The notes under the pieces were generated by a model. It saw nothing but the letters and a program-made list of their open reading frames with translations. It had not been told where the DNA came from and searched no databases. The position numbers were made by a program, and so were the translations under genes. This document shows positions 36,001 through 45,742 of a stretch of 64,000 bases of DNA, piece by piece. Position 1 is the first letter of the stretch; each line of letters begins with the position of its first letter. The stretch is from Robiginitomaculum sp. (GTDB taxonomy: Bacteria > Pseudomonadota > Alphaproteobacteria > Caulobacterales > Maricaulaceae), in contig JAJFFN010000011.1 in the NCBI GenBank assembly GCA_021776635.1, positions 62,001 through 126,000 of the forward strand, in the 5' to 3' direction.

Positions 36001-36072
36001 CTATTCCGCGCGATTGTAGTTGTAGAATAATGACTGCGACTCGTTCGCTAGAAAACACACAAGGAAAAGAAT

Positions 36073-36705
36073 ATGCCCACGTCCTATCAAGACCCTATGG
36101 AAACAATTTCGTATTTGGTACCTACCGTTATTGAGCAAACTAGTCGCGGTGAGCGGGCTTTTGATATATATTCACGAATGCTCAAGGATAGAATTATCTT
36201 TCTAACGGGGCCTGTTGATGATGCTATGGCTATGTCGATTACGGCGCAGCTACTGTTTTTGGAATCAGAAAATCCGAAAAAAGAGATATTTATGTATATC
36301 AATTCACCAGGCGGGGTCGTGACCTCTGGCATGGCGATATATGATACAATGCAATATATAAAGTCCCCGGTTTCTACAGTTTGTATGGGCCAAGCGGCCT
36401 CTATGGGATCTTTATTGCTCTGTGCTGGTCATCCTGATATGCGTATTGCGCTACCGAATGCACGCGTCATGGTGCATCAACCTTCTGGTGGATTTCGCGG
36501 GCAGGCTTCTGATATTCAACGTCATGCAGAAGACATCATTTCCTTAAAGAAGCGGTTGAACGAGACTTATGTCAAGCATACTGGTAAAAAATATGCAGTT
36601 ATCGAAGAAACTCTTGACCGTGATTTCTTTATGACGGCGGACGAAGCGAAAGAATTTGGTATCGTTGACCATGTTTATTCGTCGCGCACGGACAATAAGA
36701 AATAG
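36073..36705 (+). CDS. clpP: ATP-dependent Clp protease proteolytic subunit
   Basis: ClpP is the barrel-shaped serine protease that works with ClpX. The catalytic Ser is in [10 protein letters not shown] near residue 110, the His in MVHQPSGG near 135, and the Asp further on. INSPGG forms the oxyanion region. The length of 210 is normal. AAGGAAAAGA precedes the ATG at 36073. clpX follows after 166 bases, giving the usual clpP-clpX pair. Confidence 0.98.
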   Translation: MPTSYQDPMETISYLVPTVIEQTSRGERAFDIYSRMLKDRIIFLTGPVDDAMAMSITAQLLFLESENPKKEIFMYINSPGGVVTSGMAIYDTMQYIKSPVSTVCMGQAASMGSLLLCAGHPDMRIALPNARVMVHQPSGGFRGQASDIQRHAEDIISLKKRLNETYVKHTGKKYAVIEETLDRDFFMTADEAKEFGIVDHVYSSRTDNKK

Positions 36706-36871
36706 CATTTAACCAGGCGCGTTAACCGTATTTTGTGTCTATTTGAGAAAATAATAAGGACTTTGTAATAAAATTGTCATATTAAAAGACAAATAAGACC
36801 ATATAATGCGGCATAATTATTGCAATATTATCTGATAATAATGATAATAGAAAAACAGAAGTGGAAATGAC

Positions 36872-38137
36872 ATGAGTAAGTCAGACAGTACAGACGCAAA
36901 AAATACACTGTATTGTTCCTTTTGCGGCAAAAGCCAGCATGAGGTTCGTAAGTTAATTGCAGGCCCAACCGTATTTATATGTGATGAATGCGTTGAGCTT
37001 TGTATGGACATTATTCGCGAGGAAGGGAAATCTAGCATTTCTGATTCTAAGGAAGGTGTGCCAACTCCACAGGAAATTTGTGATACTTTAGACGATTATG
37101 TCATTGGCCAGGGTTTTGCCAAGCGTGTTTTATCCGTTGCCGTACATAATCATTACAAGCGATTAAACCATGGTTCAAAACCCGGCGATGTAGAACTTGC
37201 TAAGTCAAATATTTTGCTAGTTGGCCCCACGGGGTGCGGTAAAACTTTGTTAGCACAGACATTGGCGCGTATTTTAGATGTTCCGTTCACAATGGCCGAT
37301 GCGACGACGTTAACTGAAGCAGGCTATGTCGGCGAAGATGTTGAGAATATTATTTTAAAGCTGTTGCAATCTGCAGATTATAATGTTGAACGGGCGCAGC
37401 GCGGCATTGTCTATATTGATGAAGTCGATAAAATTAGCCGTAAATCTGATAATCCGTCTATTACGCGTGATGTATCTGGTGAGGGTGTGCAACAAGCTTT
37501 GCTAAAAATAATGGAAGGTACAATTGCTTCGGTTCCCCCGCAAGGTGGGCGTAAACATCCGCAGCAAGAGTTCTTACAAGTTGACACCACAAATATCTTG
37601 TTTGTCGTTGGCGGTGCATTTGCCGGTATTGATAAAGTTATTTCTTCGCGTGGACATAATATAAGCATGGGATTTGGCGGTGAGCTAAAAGAAGAAGAAG
37701 AACGGGACACTGGCGAGATTTTACAAGACATAGAACCGGAAGATTTAGTAAAATTTGGCCTTATTCCTGAATTTGTTGGCCGTTTACCAGTTATTGCGAC
37801 GTTGACAAATCTAGATGAAGAAGCGCTCATCACTATTCTGAGCCAACCTAAAAATGCCTTGGTTAAACAGTATCAATTGATGTTTGATATGGAAGACGTA
37901 AGGCTCAGCTTTAATGAAGGTGCCCTTCGGGCCATAGCGAAGCGCGCAATTAAACGCAAAACAGGTGCACGTGGGTTACGGTCAATCATGGAAAATATTT
38001 TGCTAGATACAATGTATGATCTGCCAACATTTGATGGTGTAGAAGAAGTCGTTATTAATGCCGAAGTTGTAAACGGGAGTGCGAAACCGTTATTAATATA
38101 CACAAACAAAGGCAAGAAAACGGATAAAGCGTCTTAA
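36872..38137 (+). CDS. clpX: ATP-dependent Clp protease ATP-binding subunit
   Basis: ClpX is the AAA+ unfoldase that feeds ClpP. The N-terminal zinc-binding domain has two Cys pairs (CSFCGKSQ and CDECVELC). Walker A GPTGCGKT is near residue 117 and Walker B YIDEVDKI near 180. The pore loop GYVGEDVE and sensor regions ([12 protein letters not shown]) are present. The length of 421 is normal. A perfect -10-like TATAAT at 36802 lacks a good -35, so the promoter is uncertain. Confidence 0.98.
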   Translation: MSKSDSTDAKNTLYCSFCGKSQHEVRKLIAGPTVFICDECVELCMDIIREEGKSSISDSKEGVPTPQEICDTLDDYVIGQGFAKRVLSVAVHNHYKRLNHGSKPGDVELAKSNILLVGPTGCGKTLLAQTLARILDVPFTMADATTLTEAGYVGEDVENIILKLLQSADYNVERAQRGIVYIDEVDKISRKSDNPSITRDVSGEGVQQALLKIMEGTIASVPPQGGRKHPQQEFLQVDTTNILFVVGGAFAGIDKVISSRGHNISMGFGGELKEEEERDTGEILQDIEPEDLVKFGLIPEFVGRLPVIATLTNLDEEALITILSQPKNALVKQYQLMFDMEDVRLSFNEGALRAIAKRAIKRKTGARGLRSIMENILLDTMYDLPTFDGVEEVVINAEVVNGSAKPLLIYTNKGKKTDKAS

Positions 38138-38236
38138 TCCAATTCTAATTGTCCACAGACCCTAGCTAATACAGAAAATACTTCGTGACCTTGCGCTATT
38201 TCTGGCACATATTAGTGTTCAGCAATGGATGGAATC

Positions 38237-38581
38237 ATGACTATAAATTTAAGCCGTATAATGAGTGTTGTTGCGCTAACAGTTTTACTGAGCAGTTGTT
38301 CGAGCATAAAAGTGCCAGACATGGATTTTATTAAGTTTCCCGAACTTAAGGAAGATGCCAAAAATATCCCTGATTACCCTGATGTGGCTGACGCTGCAGA
38401 AAAACCAAGTGATTTACGCTCTGACGGACAGTGGGACAAAGCTGCAGAAAATATAATTGCTAAAAGAGACAGCTTTGAAAACCCAGATTTAAAGGATCCC
38501 AGAACTGACACCGAAATCAACAATGCAATGCAAAATCTTGGTGCCAAGGTTGATGCATATAAAGAAGATGATCCGCAATAA
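38237..38581 (+). CDS. Small predicted lipoprotein before recJ
   Basis: 114 residues. The N-terminus is a lipoprotein signal with lipobox LSSC (Cys21), then a Pro/Asp/Lys-rich, probably unfolded, chain. It starts at the ATG 38237; an ATG 4 codons upstream is possible. The recJ GTG follows 2 bases after its stop, so the two are coupled. Function is unknown; a link with cell envelope structure is only inferred from lipidation. Confidence 0.8.
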   Translation: MTINLSRIMSVVALTVLLSSCSSIKVPDMDFIKFPELKEDAKNIPDYPDVADAAEKPSDLRSDGQWDKAAENIIAKRDSFENPDLKDPRTDTEINNAMQNLGAKVDAYKEDDPQ

Positions 38582-38583
38582 AT

Positions 38584-40356
38584 GTGTCTAATGCTCTTCT
38601 TGGCATAAATTCATCTATCCGCAAGCAAAAGTGGGTTTTGCGTACCGATGATGAAAGTAAAATCAGCGCGTTTACCAAGCAAGGTCTTAGCAATGTTACG
38701 GCGCAAATATTAGCTGGCCGAGACATAAACCCTGATGAAGCCCGCTTGTTCTTAAATCCAACATTGCGGCAATATTTACCAAACCCGTCGATATTAAAGG
38801 ACATGGATAAAGCGGCTATACGTATAGTTGATGCAGTGGAAACTGGTGAGGCCATTACAATTTTTGCAGATTATGACGTTGATGGGGGAACGTCTGCGGC
38901 ACAATTGATAAGATGGGGCAGGGCAATGGGGGCAAAGTTTGGACTATATATACCTGACCGCATAAAGGAAGGGTATGGGCCTTCAATTCAGGCATTTGAA
39001 GAACTTAAAAAATCTGGCACCGACTTGGTTATCACTGTTGATTGCGGCGCAAGTGCGGATGAAGCCTTAGCGGCGGCAGAAAATATTAAATTGCCAATCA
39101 TCGTTATCGATCACCATATGATGAGCGGCGGCATGCCGCCAGCATATGCTTTGGTCAACCCGAACCGACCAGACGATAAATCAGGTTTAGGGGATTTAGC
39201 AGCGGCAGGCGTGACTTTTATGCTGCTGGTAGCCTTAAACCGTGAAGCAAAACGCAGAGGCTTGTCCGGAACACCTGATTTACTAACCCTGCTTGATTTA
39301 ACTGCGCTTGGCACAATTTGTGACGTTGTTTCTCTTACGGGTCTTAACCGTGCATTCGTAGCCCAAGGTTTGAAGGTTTTATCAAATAAACCAAATCTTG
39401 GCTTAGAAGCTTTGGCAGAAGTGGCTGGGATTAGTCCGCCTTATACCACCTATCACTGCGGCTTTATTCTCGGTCCGCGTATCAATGCGGGCGGAAGAAT
39501 TGGGCAAGCTGATGCCGGTGCACGCATGCTCTCTAGTGACGAAGTTGATGAAGTCAAAAGGATAGCGTGTGAGCTTGATAATATCAATAAAGAGCGCCGA
39601 CAACTTCAAGACCAAATTTTACAAGAAGCCCTCGAACAGGTCGAGAAATTACCAGGCATACATTCAGCCAATGGGCCACAGGTAATTTGCATAGCCATGC
39701 AAGGTTGGCATGCTGGAATAATTGGCATAGTTGCCGGCAGGCTAAAAGATAAATTCAACCGACCTGCTCTTGTAATAGGAATAGATGCCCAAGGTGTCGG
39801 TAAAGGTTCTGGACGCTCTATGGGCGGCGTCGATTTAGGTGCCGCTATCATTGCTGCGCGTGAGCACGGAATTTTAGAGGCTGGCGGCGGCCATGCGATG
39901 GCCGCAGGATTGACTGTTAGCGAAGATAAAATACAGAAATTTCAGATATTTATTGAAGATTACTTGCGAGAAAACGTAATTGAGGCTCGAAAAAACGCAT
40001 CTCTAAAAATAGATGCACTCCTCAGCCCATCAGCTGTTGGGCATTCCTTGATAACTGAAATAGAGCTTGTTGGCCCTTACGGAGCCAAGATGCCTGAGCC
40101 TTTATTTGCATTTGCAGATATGAGGGTTACATATGCGCAAAGACTAAATGGTGGCCATGTTCGTTGTGCCTTTGAGGATAACGCAGGCGCACGGATTGCA
40201 GGGATAGCATTTGGCGCCGAAGAAAATGGGTTGGCTGAGATATTGTTGGCGCCTAACCCACCAAAAATACATATTGCTGCTCGCTTGAAAGAAAACACCT
40301 GGAAAGGGCGAACCAAAATTGATGTGCAAATAAGTGATCTTGCCATCGCCAATTGA
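38584..40356 (+). CDS. recJ: Single-stranded-DNA-specific exonuclease RecJ
   Basis: RecJ degrades 5' ends of single-stranded DNA in repair and recombination. DHH phosphoesterase motifs: FADYDVDGG near residue 97, VDCGAS, IDHHMM near 176. The DHHA1 motif GGGHAMAAG lies near 438, then the OB-fold domain. The length of 590 is typical. A GTG start at 38584 is the first codon after the lipoprotein stop in this frame. It is followed by tRNA-Glu. Confidence 0.95.
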   Translation: MSNALLGINSSIRKQKWVLRTDDESKISAFTKQGLSNVTAQILAGRDINPDEARLFLNPTLRQYLPNPSILKDMDKAAIRIVDAVETGEAITIFADYDVDGGTSAAQLIRWGRAMGAKFGLYIPDRIKEGYGPSIQAFEELKKSGTDLVITVDCGASADEALAAAENIKLPIIVIDHHMMSGGMPPAYALVNPNRPDDKSGLGDLAAAGVTFMLLVALNREAKRRGLSGTPDLLTLLDLTALGTICDVVSLTGLNRAFVAQGLKVLSNKPNLGLEALAEVAGISPPYTTYHCGFILGPRINAGGRIGQADAGARMLSSDEVDEVKRIACELDNINKERRQLQDQILQEALEQVEKLPGIHSANGPQVICIAMQGWHAGIIGIVAGRLKDKFNRPALVIGIDAQGVGKGSGRSMGGVDLGAAIIAAREHGILEAGGGHAMAAGLTVSEDKIQKFQIFIEDYLRENVIEARKNASLKIDALLSPSAVGHSLITEIELVGPYGAKMPEPLFAFADMRVTYAQRLNGGHVRCAFEDNAGARIAGIAFGAEENGLAEILLAPNPPKIHIAARLKENTWKGRTKIDVQISDLAIAN

Positions 40357-40393
40357 TTCTTGAAAAAATTTACATTTTTCTTGAGTTTATGGC

Positions 40394-40422
40394 TTGCACC
40401 ATAACAATAGCGACTATATATG
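40394..40422 (+). promoter_or_regulatory. Promoter of tRNA-Glu
   Basis: TTGCAC and TATATG, 17 bases apart, end 20 bases before the tRNA. This fits a stable-RNA promoter, though both boxes are imperfect. Confidence 0.5.
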
Positions 40423-40441
40423 AGCGGTTCGCTGTTTGCGT

Positions 40442-40516
40442 GGTCCCTTCGTCTATCGGTTAGGACGCCAGGTTTTCAACCTGGAAAGAGGGGTTCGATT
40501 CCCCTAGGGACTGCCA
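40442..40516 (+). tRNA. tRNA-Glu (TTC)
   Basis: 75 bases with CCA encoded. GGTCCCT pairs with AGGGACT (G-U at the first pair). Anticodon stem CCAGG/CCTGG holds TTTTCAA, giving TTC. T arm GGGGTTCGATTCCCC is normal. Confidence 0.95.
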
Positions 40517-40626
40517 TCAGGTAATACTGAACGCGACATTTTCAATTTAACAATCCAACTGAAAAAACATCAGCATTTTATTATGATTTGTTTGCATCAT
40601 AAAATTGCTTCGGCTAAGACAAGTTC

Positions 40627-41109
40627 ATGAAGAAAATACTTTTATTAACCATAATGATTTTATCTCTTGGCCTTGTACAAGCTGCAAGAGCTCAAGAAAT
40701 ACAAATTCCAGTAATGGATTTTGGCCCCCGTGAAAACTTGACAATTGTATCCAATGATACAACGCATGAATTTAGTATCGAAGTCGCAGATACACAGGCT
40801 CAATTATCACATGGTATGATGTACCGCGAAACTGTACCTGTGTCTGAAGGTATGTTGTTTGAATTCGGTGAAGAAAGTATAGTTTCTATCTGGATGAAAA
40901 ATACCAGCGTCTTTTTGGATGTGTTGTTCGTAAGGGCAGATGGCAGTATCTTAAAGATTGAACATTCAGCCAAGCCTTTTTCCCTTCGTTCAATGACTTC
41001 AGAAGCGCCTGTAACTGCCGTATTAGAGATTGCTGGTGGACAGGCTAATGCATTGGGTATTCGCCCAGGCGATATCTTGCAACATGAGTATTTCAAAACG
41101 AAGCCATAG
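40627..41109 (+). CDS. DUF192-family exported protein
   Basis: 160 residues. The signal peptide ends ARA at about residue 22. The DUF192 core is clear: LSHGMMYRETVPVSEGMLFEF, IWMKNTSVFLDVLFV, and GIRPGDIL near the end. The family is small, often periplasmic, and of uncertain function. It stands alone between tRNA-Glu and tRNA-Pro, with 130 bases on each side holding no other feature. Confidence 0.9.
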   Translation: MKKILLLTIMILSLGLVQAARAQEIQIPVMDFGPRENLTIVSNDTTHEFSIEVADTQAQLSHGMMYRETVPVSEGMLFEFGEESIVSIWMKNTSVFLDVLFVRADGSILKIEHSAKPFSLRSMTSEAPVTAVLEIAGGQANALGIRPGDILQHEYFKTKP

Positions 41110-41242
41110 TCTAACTTTACTTAATATTTTTCTGGTTTCAGGGCTTGCGTATTTAAAATAAGCGGTTAAAAGCACTCTCACTTTGAGGATATGTTCTCGA
41201 AAACAGTCTAGTCAGGCAGACTTAAAAGCCCATTATTTCCGT

Positions 41243-41319
<77 letters not shown>

Positions 41320-41435
41320 TTTTTCTCTTGTATATTCAACTAAATAGTCGTTTAGAGCACAACAGATTTCGTTTTAGTAAGTATTTCCTAACCCAGATAT
41401 GATTAATTATCAAAAAATGGGAACGGGAATTATAT

Positions 41436-43340
41436 ATGTCACTACAAAAGCTACAATCGCAACAAGCAAGCCCTAAAGAAGTTATTTCAAAGCGTCCGGC
41501 AAAACAAATTGAAGTGGGCCGCATTATGTCGGTCGGTTCCTCTAGTGCGGACATTAGTGTTAATAAGTCGATTATTAGTAACAATCATCTGCATTTGGTT
41601 GAGCTCGGCACTGTCTTGAAAATAGTAACCAATAGTTCGTTGGTTGTCGCAATGGTATCCGAGCTTAGAGTTGGAGCAGAAGACAATGAAGGTATGCGAG
41701 ATGGGTGTATAGCGAAGCTAAGTATTTTGGGGGAAATTTCGACAAATAAGACAACCAGAGAAACCAAGTTTTTTCGCGGTGTTCGAACTTTCCCAGTGCT
41801 AAATCAACCCGTTCTAACAATGGTTAGCGCAGAATTGGAACTTATATTTTCGACTGGGAATTCACCCAGTATAACAGTTGGGCGCATGCAACAAGACGAC
41901 AATATCATTGCTCGGGTAAAGACTAACGATTTGCTCTCAAAACATTTTGCAATTATTGGTTCAACAGGGTCTGGTAAATCTTGCACTGTTGCACTGGTCC
42001 TACAAGCGATTTTGGATGAAAACCGCAATGCGCATATTGTCTTATTTGATCCACACAATGAGTATTCAAAAAGTTTTGGAGAACTAGCATCTGTTGTTGG
42101 GCCAACACAATTTGACTTACCAATTTGGCTTTTCGATTTTGAAGAAACTGCCGAACTGCTTACATCAGAAATCCTGGATCACAAGCGTGAAGAAACGGAT
42201 GTATTACAAGAAATTATCCTTAAGGCTAAACAACTTTTTGATCGTTCCAAACAGTCCGGAGCCAATGTAAGTGTTCAAGCAAAAGTTGAGGACGTTACCA
42301 AGAATTTACATCGTGCAGCTGCTCATATTTCATTGGATTCGCCTGTACCTTACCGTATGCGCGATGTTTTGAAATTATTAGAATATTATATGGGCAGATT
42401 GGAAAATTCTGGTAATATTGGACCCTATAAACGACTAATACGCCGCATAAACAGTTTGATGGCAGACCCACGATATCAATTTGTTTTTAGAAATCAGGCG
42501 TCGCCGCGTTCAATTAAAGAGCTTACGGGGGCTATATTTCGTATTCCTGTAGCGGGAAAGCCTATCTGTATTCTCGATTTTTCAGGTATTCCTGCACAGA
42601 CACTTAATATTGTCGTATCAGTCGTCAGTAGGCTTGCATTTGAACTTGCAATGTGGAGCCAAAGACAGGTGCCCATTTTATTGGTTTGCGAAGAGGCACA
42701 TAGATATATTCCGGCAGACATAAACAGTGGTTTTGCTGCCACGCGGCGCTCTATTTCGCGTATCGCAAAAGAGGGTAGAAAGTACGGTGTTTCGCTTGCA
42801 ATAATTTCACAGCGACCATCAGAACTAGAACCTTCTACCCTTTCACAATGCAGTACGATTTTTTCAATGCGGTTGGGTAATGAGAGAGATCAAAATTTTG
42901 TCCGTGCAGCTATACCAGATGGCGCTGCCGACTTATTGTCATTCTTGCCATCATTGGGAACGGCAGAAACCATGGTGTTTGGGGAAAGCGTCAGCTTACC
43001 AATGCGCGTTGTTTTAAACAATCTGGCAGAGGATAGGCGGCCACATAGTTCAAGTGCTGAATTTACAGAGCTTTGGAATGCAGGTGAAATTTCCAGTGAA
43101 TATATGGACGGTGTATTTGAAAATTGGCGAAAGCGCAGCGTATTAAATAAGCCGCATCCTGCTGAAGTTCCGCAAAAAACCAGGCAGAGAACCGTGAATC
43201 CTACGGTTGCAACACCACAAATATCAGAGCAAAGCAATTTGCAAAACACGGCAAGTAATAAAAGTAACCTGTCTGCAACAGCTATCCCGATAGGGAGTGT
43301 CAAAAAAATGCTCAACAAGGCTTTTCACAACAATATCTAA
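41436..43340 (+). CDS. HerA/DUF87-type hexameric ATPase
   Basis: 634 residues. The N-terminal HAS-barrel-like domain (about 1-150) precedes the ATPase: Walker A GSTGSGKS near residue 182, Walker B LLVCEEAHRY near 423, and the Arg-rich sensor (RRSISRIAKEGRKYG). HerA proteins translocate DNA and in archaea pair with NurA nuclease. No nuclease gene is adjacent. Solitary members are common in alphaproteobacterial chromosomes. The C-terminal 60 residues are polar and probably flexible. The function here is not proven. Confidence 0.88.
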   Translation: MSLQKLQSQQASPKEVISKRPAKQIEVGRIMSVGSSSADISVNKSIISNNHLHLVELGTVLKIVTNSSLVVAMVSELRVGAEDNEGMRDGCIAKLSILGEISTNKTTRETKFFRGVRTFPVLNQPVLTMVSAELELIFSTGNSPSITVGRMQQDDNIIARVKTNDLLSKHFAIIGSTGSGKSCTVALVLQAILDENRNAHIVLFDPHNEYSKSFGELASVVGPTQFDLPIWLFDFEETAELLTSEILDHKREETDVLQEIILKAKQLFDRSKQSGANVSVQAKVEDVTKNLHRAAAHISLDSPVPYRMRDVLKLLEYYMGRLENSGNIGPYKRLIRRINSLMADPRYQFVFRNQASPRSIKELTGAIFRIPVAGKPICILDFSGIPAQTLNIVVSVVSRLAFELAMWSQRQVPILLVCEEAHRYIPADINSGFAATRRSISRIAKEGRKYGVSLAIISQRPSELEPSTLSQCSTIFSMRLGNERDQNFVRAAIPDGAADLLSFLPSLGTAETMVFGESVSLPMRVVLNNLAEDRRPHSSSAEFTELWNAGEISSEYMDGVFENWRKRSVLNKPHPAEVPQKTRQRTVNPTVATPQISEQSNLQNTASNKSNLSATAIPIGSVKKMLNKAFHNNI

Positions 43341-43404
43341 TGAATAGAATTTACAGAGATGATTTTGCAATGTAGACAGTAACTTCCAATAATAAGGAAT
43401 TACG

Positions 43405-43710
43405 ATGTTTGCACTCATTCACCAACCTGCGCCCAACACAATTCAATCTGGTAGTCATGGAAATGATAAATGGGTTATTGACTTCCCATCAGATAACGCA
43501 ATCACGATTGACCCACTGACAGGCAATACTGGTAACCACGACATGATGCGAACTGTAAATCTAAGCTTTGCCAACAAAGAAGAAGCTATTGCGTACGCAA
43601 AATCAAACGGTATTGCTTTTAAGGTTGTGGACCGTGCACGGCACATACCCAAAGGGCGTTCATATGGTGAAAATTTTGATTTTGACCGTAAGTTTCCCTG
43701 GACACACTAA
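43405..43710 (+). CDS. NADH dehydrogenase accessory subunit, NDUFS4-like
   Basis: 101 residues similar to the 18-kDa ETC complex I subunit (NDUFS4), found in mitochondria and alphaproteobacteria. Signatures are KWVIDFPSDN, then MMRTVNLSFANKEEAIAYAKSNG and the C-terminal KGRSYGENFDFDRKFPWTH in part. It assists assembly or stability of complex I. It stands apart from nuo genes, as in many alphaproteobacteria, and is followed by tRNA-Arg. Confidence 0.88.
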   Translation: MFALIHQPAPNTIQSGSHGNDKWVIDFPSDNAITIDPLTGNTGNHDMMRTVNLSFANKEEAIAYAKSNGIAFKVVDRARHIPKGRSYGENFDFDRKFPWTH

Positions 43711-43769
43711 GTTTTTGGCGCATTAAGCAATGGACAGGTTCGTGCGAACGCCATATACAGCCCGCAAAT

Positions 43770-43846
<77 letters not shown>

Positions 43847-44000
43847 TTCCCATATAACAATCAATTAAAACAATAGCTTATACGTATATTTGGGTAACCT
43901 AACACAAGGTTAGCTAAAATGTCACCATTTTCCAGCAACTCAATACCGGGTTTTGTTAATTTTTTTGGTTAGCTGCAAATGCGAAAGAATCAGGCGTTTG

Positions 44001-44405
44001 TTAATTCGCCATTTTACCTGCAAATAATGCGTCGATGACAGGACAATCTGGCTGTTCAGTCCCGCTACAGCGTGCTGACATTTCGCCAAGCGTCTTATCC
44101 AACCGTTTAAGATCGGCAATTTTCTGCTTGATCTCTTGTTGGTGACGCAAGGTAATAGCTTGTATTTGCGAGCACGTATATCCGCCGTCAACGAGGTCAA
44201 TGAGCACTCGAACTTCTTTTAGGCTAAACCCTAGTTCGCGGCAACGTTTTACAAATGAAAGACGGTTCACGTGCGGATTTTCATACTGCCTTCGTCCGCC
44301 AGAACTTCTGGGCGGGGAAACCAATAACCCTTCCTTTTCATAATAGCGAATGGTTTCAATGTTTACGCCAGTTCTCTTTGAAAGTTCACCAATTTGTATG
44401 GTCAT
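44001..44405 (-). CDS. merR: MerR-family regulator, Hg-type
   Basis: 134 residues. The N-terminal winged helix has IGELSKRTGVNIETIRYYEKEGL, followed by the long dimerisation helix. Three cysteines fit a Hg(II)-binding set: one in GGYTCSQIQ near residue 78, and two in CSGTEQPDC near 114-122, here spaced 8 apart against 9 in Tn501. It is divergent from the mer-like genes and separated by a MerR-type operator. Metal specificity is inferred. Confidence 0.85.
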   Translation of the reverse strand: MTIQIGELSKRTGVNIETIRYYEKEGLLVSPPRSSGGRRQYENPHVNRLSFVKRCRELGFSLKEVRVLIDLVDGGYTCSQIQAITLRHQQEIKQKIADLKRLDKTLGEMSARCSGTEQPDCPVIDALFAGKMAN

Positions 44406-44442
44406 ATCTCACGCCTTTGTGATGACTATTGTAAAATTACAC

Positions 44443-44473
44443 TTGCTCCTGTAGTTACTACAGGTAGTACGCT
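44443..44473 (+). promoter_or_regulatory. MerR-type operator-promoter with 19-bp spacer
   Basis: TTGCTC (44443-44448) and TACGCT (44468-44473) are 19 bases apart, the long spacing that only a MerR regulator can make productive. The dyad CCTGTAGT-T-ACTACAGG (44448-44464) sits between them, close to known mer operators. It should drive the genes from 44514 onward. Confidence 0.85.
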
Positions 44474-44513
44474 ATCTTTGAAAGTCGAAATTTTATGTCA
44501 AAAAGGAGACGGT

Positions 44514-44627
44514 ATGAAAATCAATCAAAACCCTGACCGCACACTACCCATTCTCGGTTTTGGGCTGTGTTGCGTAATTCCTTGCCTTATCTTTAGTGTA
44601 GCATTTGCCGTACAGTATATTTTTTAG
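44514..44627 (+). CDS. 37-residue Cys-Cys membrane microprotein (MerF-like)
   Basis: Starts MKINQNPDRT and continues as one hydrophobic helix with GFGLCCVIPCL near residue 17. The vicinal Cys pair before Pro is the hallmark of MerT/MerF/MerC first helices, which take Hg(II) across the inner membrane. AAGGAGA with the right spacing (44502-44508) strongly supports translation. It is far shorter than MerF (about 80 residues), so it may be a helper or remnant. It is the first gene behind the mer-type promoter. Confidence 0.75.
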   Translation: MKINQNPDRTLPILGFGLCCVIPCLIFSVAFAVQYIF

Positions 44628-44633
44628 CGTTTT

Positions 44634-45029
44634 ATGTCAGGCGCACAAAAACGAAATGATTATTCGCGCAGATTTCTGCCCTTCATGCTTATGTGGGGTA
44701 TACCAATTCTTGTACTTTGCTCTGTAAATGTGTTGCAACACTATCTACCTGCCGCTCCAATTATTCTCATGATGGCAGGGGCTTATATTTGGATGGGCCT
44801 TGGGTGCGTTCTAAACGCTATGAAGTGTAATCGTCTGCACTGCTATATGTCAGGCCCTACAATGATAATTGGCGGTTTGCTTATTGGCTTAGTTGGTTTT
44901 AACCTCATGAGCTTGGGGCCAATAAAGGTCATGCATTTGAGTTATATTACGTTGTTTTTTGTTTTTCTGTCATTTGTTCCTGAATGGATAAATGGAAGTT
45001 ACGTCAAAAACGATGACACTTTAGTCTGA
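44634..45029 (+). CDS. Unknown membrane protein with Cys-rich motif
   Basis: 131 residues with three or four hydrophobic segments. A conserved-looking motif lies between helices 2 and 3: GLGCVLNAMKCNRLHCYMSGP (Cys, Cys, His-Cys), which could bind a soft metal. It starts 6 bases after the microprotein stop. I cannot name a family. Its place between the microprotein and merT makes a role in Hg or thiol-metal handling plausible, but not shown. Confidence 0.75.
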   Translation: MSGAQKRNDYSRRFLPFMLMWGIPILVLCSVNVLQHYLPAAPIILMMAGAYIWMGLGCVLNAMKCNRLHCYMSGPTMIIGGLLIGLVGFNLMSLGPIKVMHLSYITLFFVFLSFVPEWINGSYVKNDDTLV

Positions 45030-45036
45030 TACAATT

Positions 45037-45393
45037 ATGCAATCTTCACAAAAACATAATGCTACCAATAGTATGCTAATGGCTCGGGGAAGCGTTTTAT
45101 CTGGTATCTTGGCTCTATTAGGGGCTTCATGTTGTGTCTTGCCAATCATTTTGGTGAACCTTGGGCTAAGCAGTGCTCTGGTCTCCCATCTTAGTATTGT
45201 TGCAAAGGCAAAGCCTTGGTTTATGGGATTGACGCTAGTCCTGGTCGGAGCCGCTTTTTACTTGTCTTTCAAAGATGGGCGTAAACCAAGTACCAAAACA
45301 ATAATCGTTTTATTGTTGGCAACCACTTTGATAGCCGTGTCTTATATTTTTCCCTTTTATGAAGGACATATATTAAGATGGTTAAAGCCGTAA
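45037..45393 (+). CDS. merT: Mercuric transporter MerT-like
   Basis: 118 residues with three membrane helices. The first carries GASCCVLPI near residue 30, the Hg(II)-binding pair of MerT. Tn501-type MerT has a second cysteine pair in its cytoplasmic loop; this one does not. The last residues end right on the next start (TAATG overlap). No merA reductase follows, so imported Hg(II) would have no known fate here. Confidence 0.85.
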   Translation: MQSSQKHNATNSMLMARGSVLSGILALLGASCCVLPIILVNLGLSSALVSHLSIVAKAKPWFMGLTLVLVGAAFYLSFKDGRKPSTKTIIVLLLATTLIAVSYIFPFYEGHILRWLKP

Positions 45394-45605
45394 TGAGCAC
45401 ATTTGAAAAATGTTCGACGCTTACCTGTCCAAAATGCGGTCGCAAATCCAAAGATGAAATGCCGACAAACGCTTGCCAATATCTGTATGATTGTAAAGGT
45501 TGCGGAATTGTACTTAAGCCGCTCACGGGTGATTGTTGCGTCTACTGTTCTTACGGCGACGTAAAATGCCCACCTATCCAATTGGGTGACGACTGCTGTC
45601 GCTAA
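45393..45605 (+). CDS. GDCCVxC-domain protein of mer clusters
   Basis: 70 residues, starting at the ATG overlapping the merT stop (MSTFEKC). It has two CPKCG/CKGCG-type pairs and the signature GDCCVYCSYGDVKCPP near residue 45-60. Such small cytosolic cysteine proteins occur at the ends of mer operons and are thought to bind metal. Ten cysteines in 70 residues make soft-metal binding likely. Confidence 0.88.
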   Translation: MSTFEKCSTLTCPKCGRKSKDEMPTNACQYLYDCKGCGIVLKPLTGDCCVYCSYGDVKCPPIQLGDDCCR

Positions 45606-45689
45606 GCGCCTTGATTTTATAAATTGGATGCACTGTGCTGAAAATATTTAAATAGGTCAGTAAAACAAAGAAATAACCAGCTATATTCC

Positions 45690-45736
45690 GTCTTCAAAGA
45701 AGGGAGTTGTAGGTTCGAGTCTTACCGGAATCGCCA
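45690..45736 (+). pseudogene. Decayed 3' half of tRNA-Arg (att-like repeat)
   Basis: Matches 43800-43846 apart from about 6 substitutions. The T arm (GTAGGTTCGAGTCTTAC) is intact with a wobble, but the anticodon stem is broken, and there is no 5' half. It cannot form a tRNA. It reads as the displaced tRNA end of an old insertion. Confidence 0.8.
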
Positions 45737-45742
45737 TTTTTT

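Noticed and set aside
36820-36860. Fur box before clpX (GATAAT direct repeats)
   Set aside because: Only a direct repeat of GATAAT in very AT-rich DNA; no full 19-base Fur palindrome.
45690-45736. Functional second tRNA-Arg
   Set aside because: Only the 3' half exists and the anticodon stem is broken.
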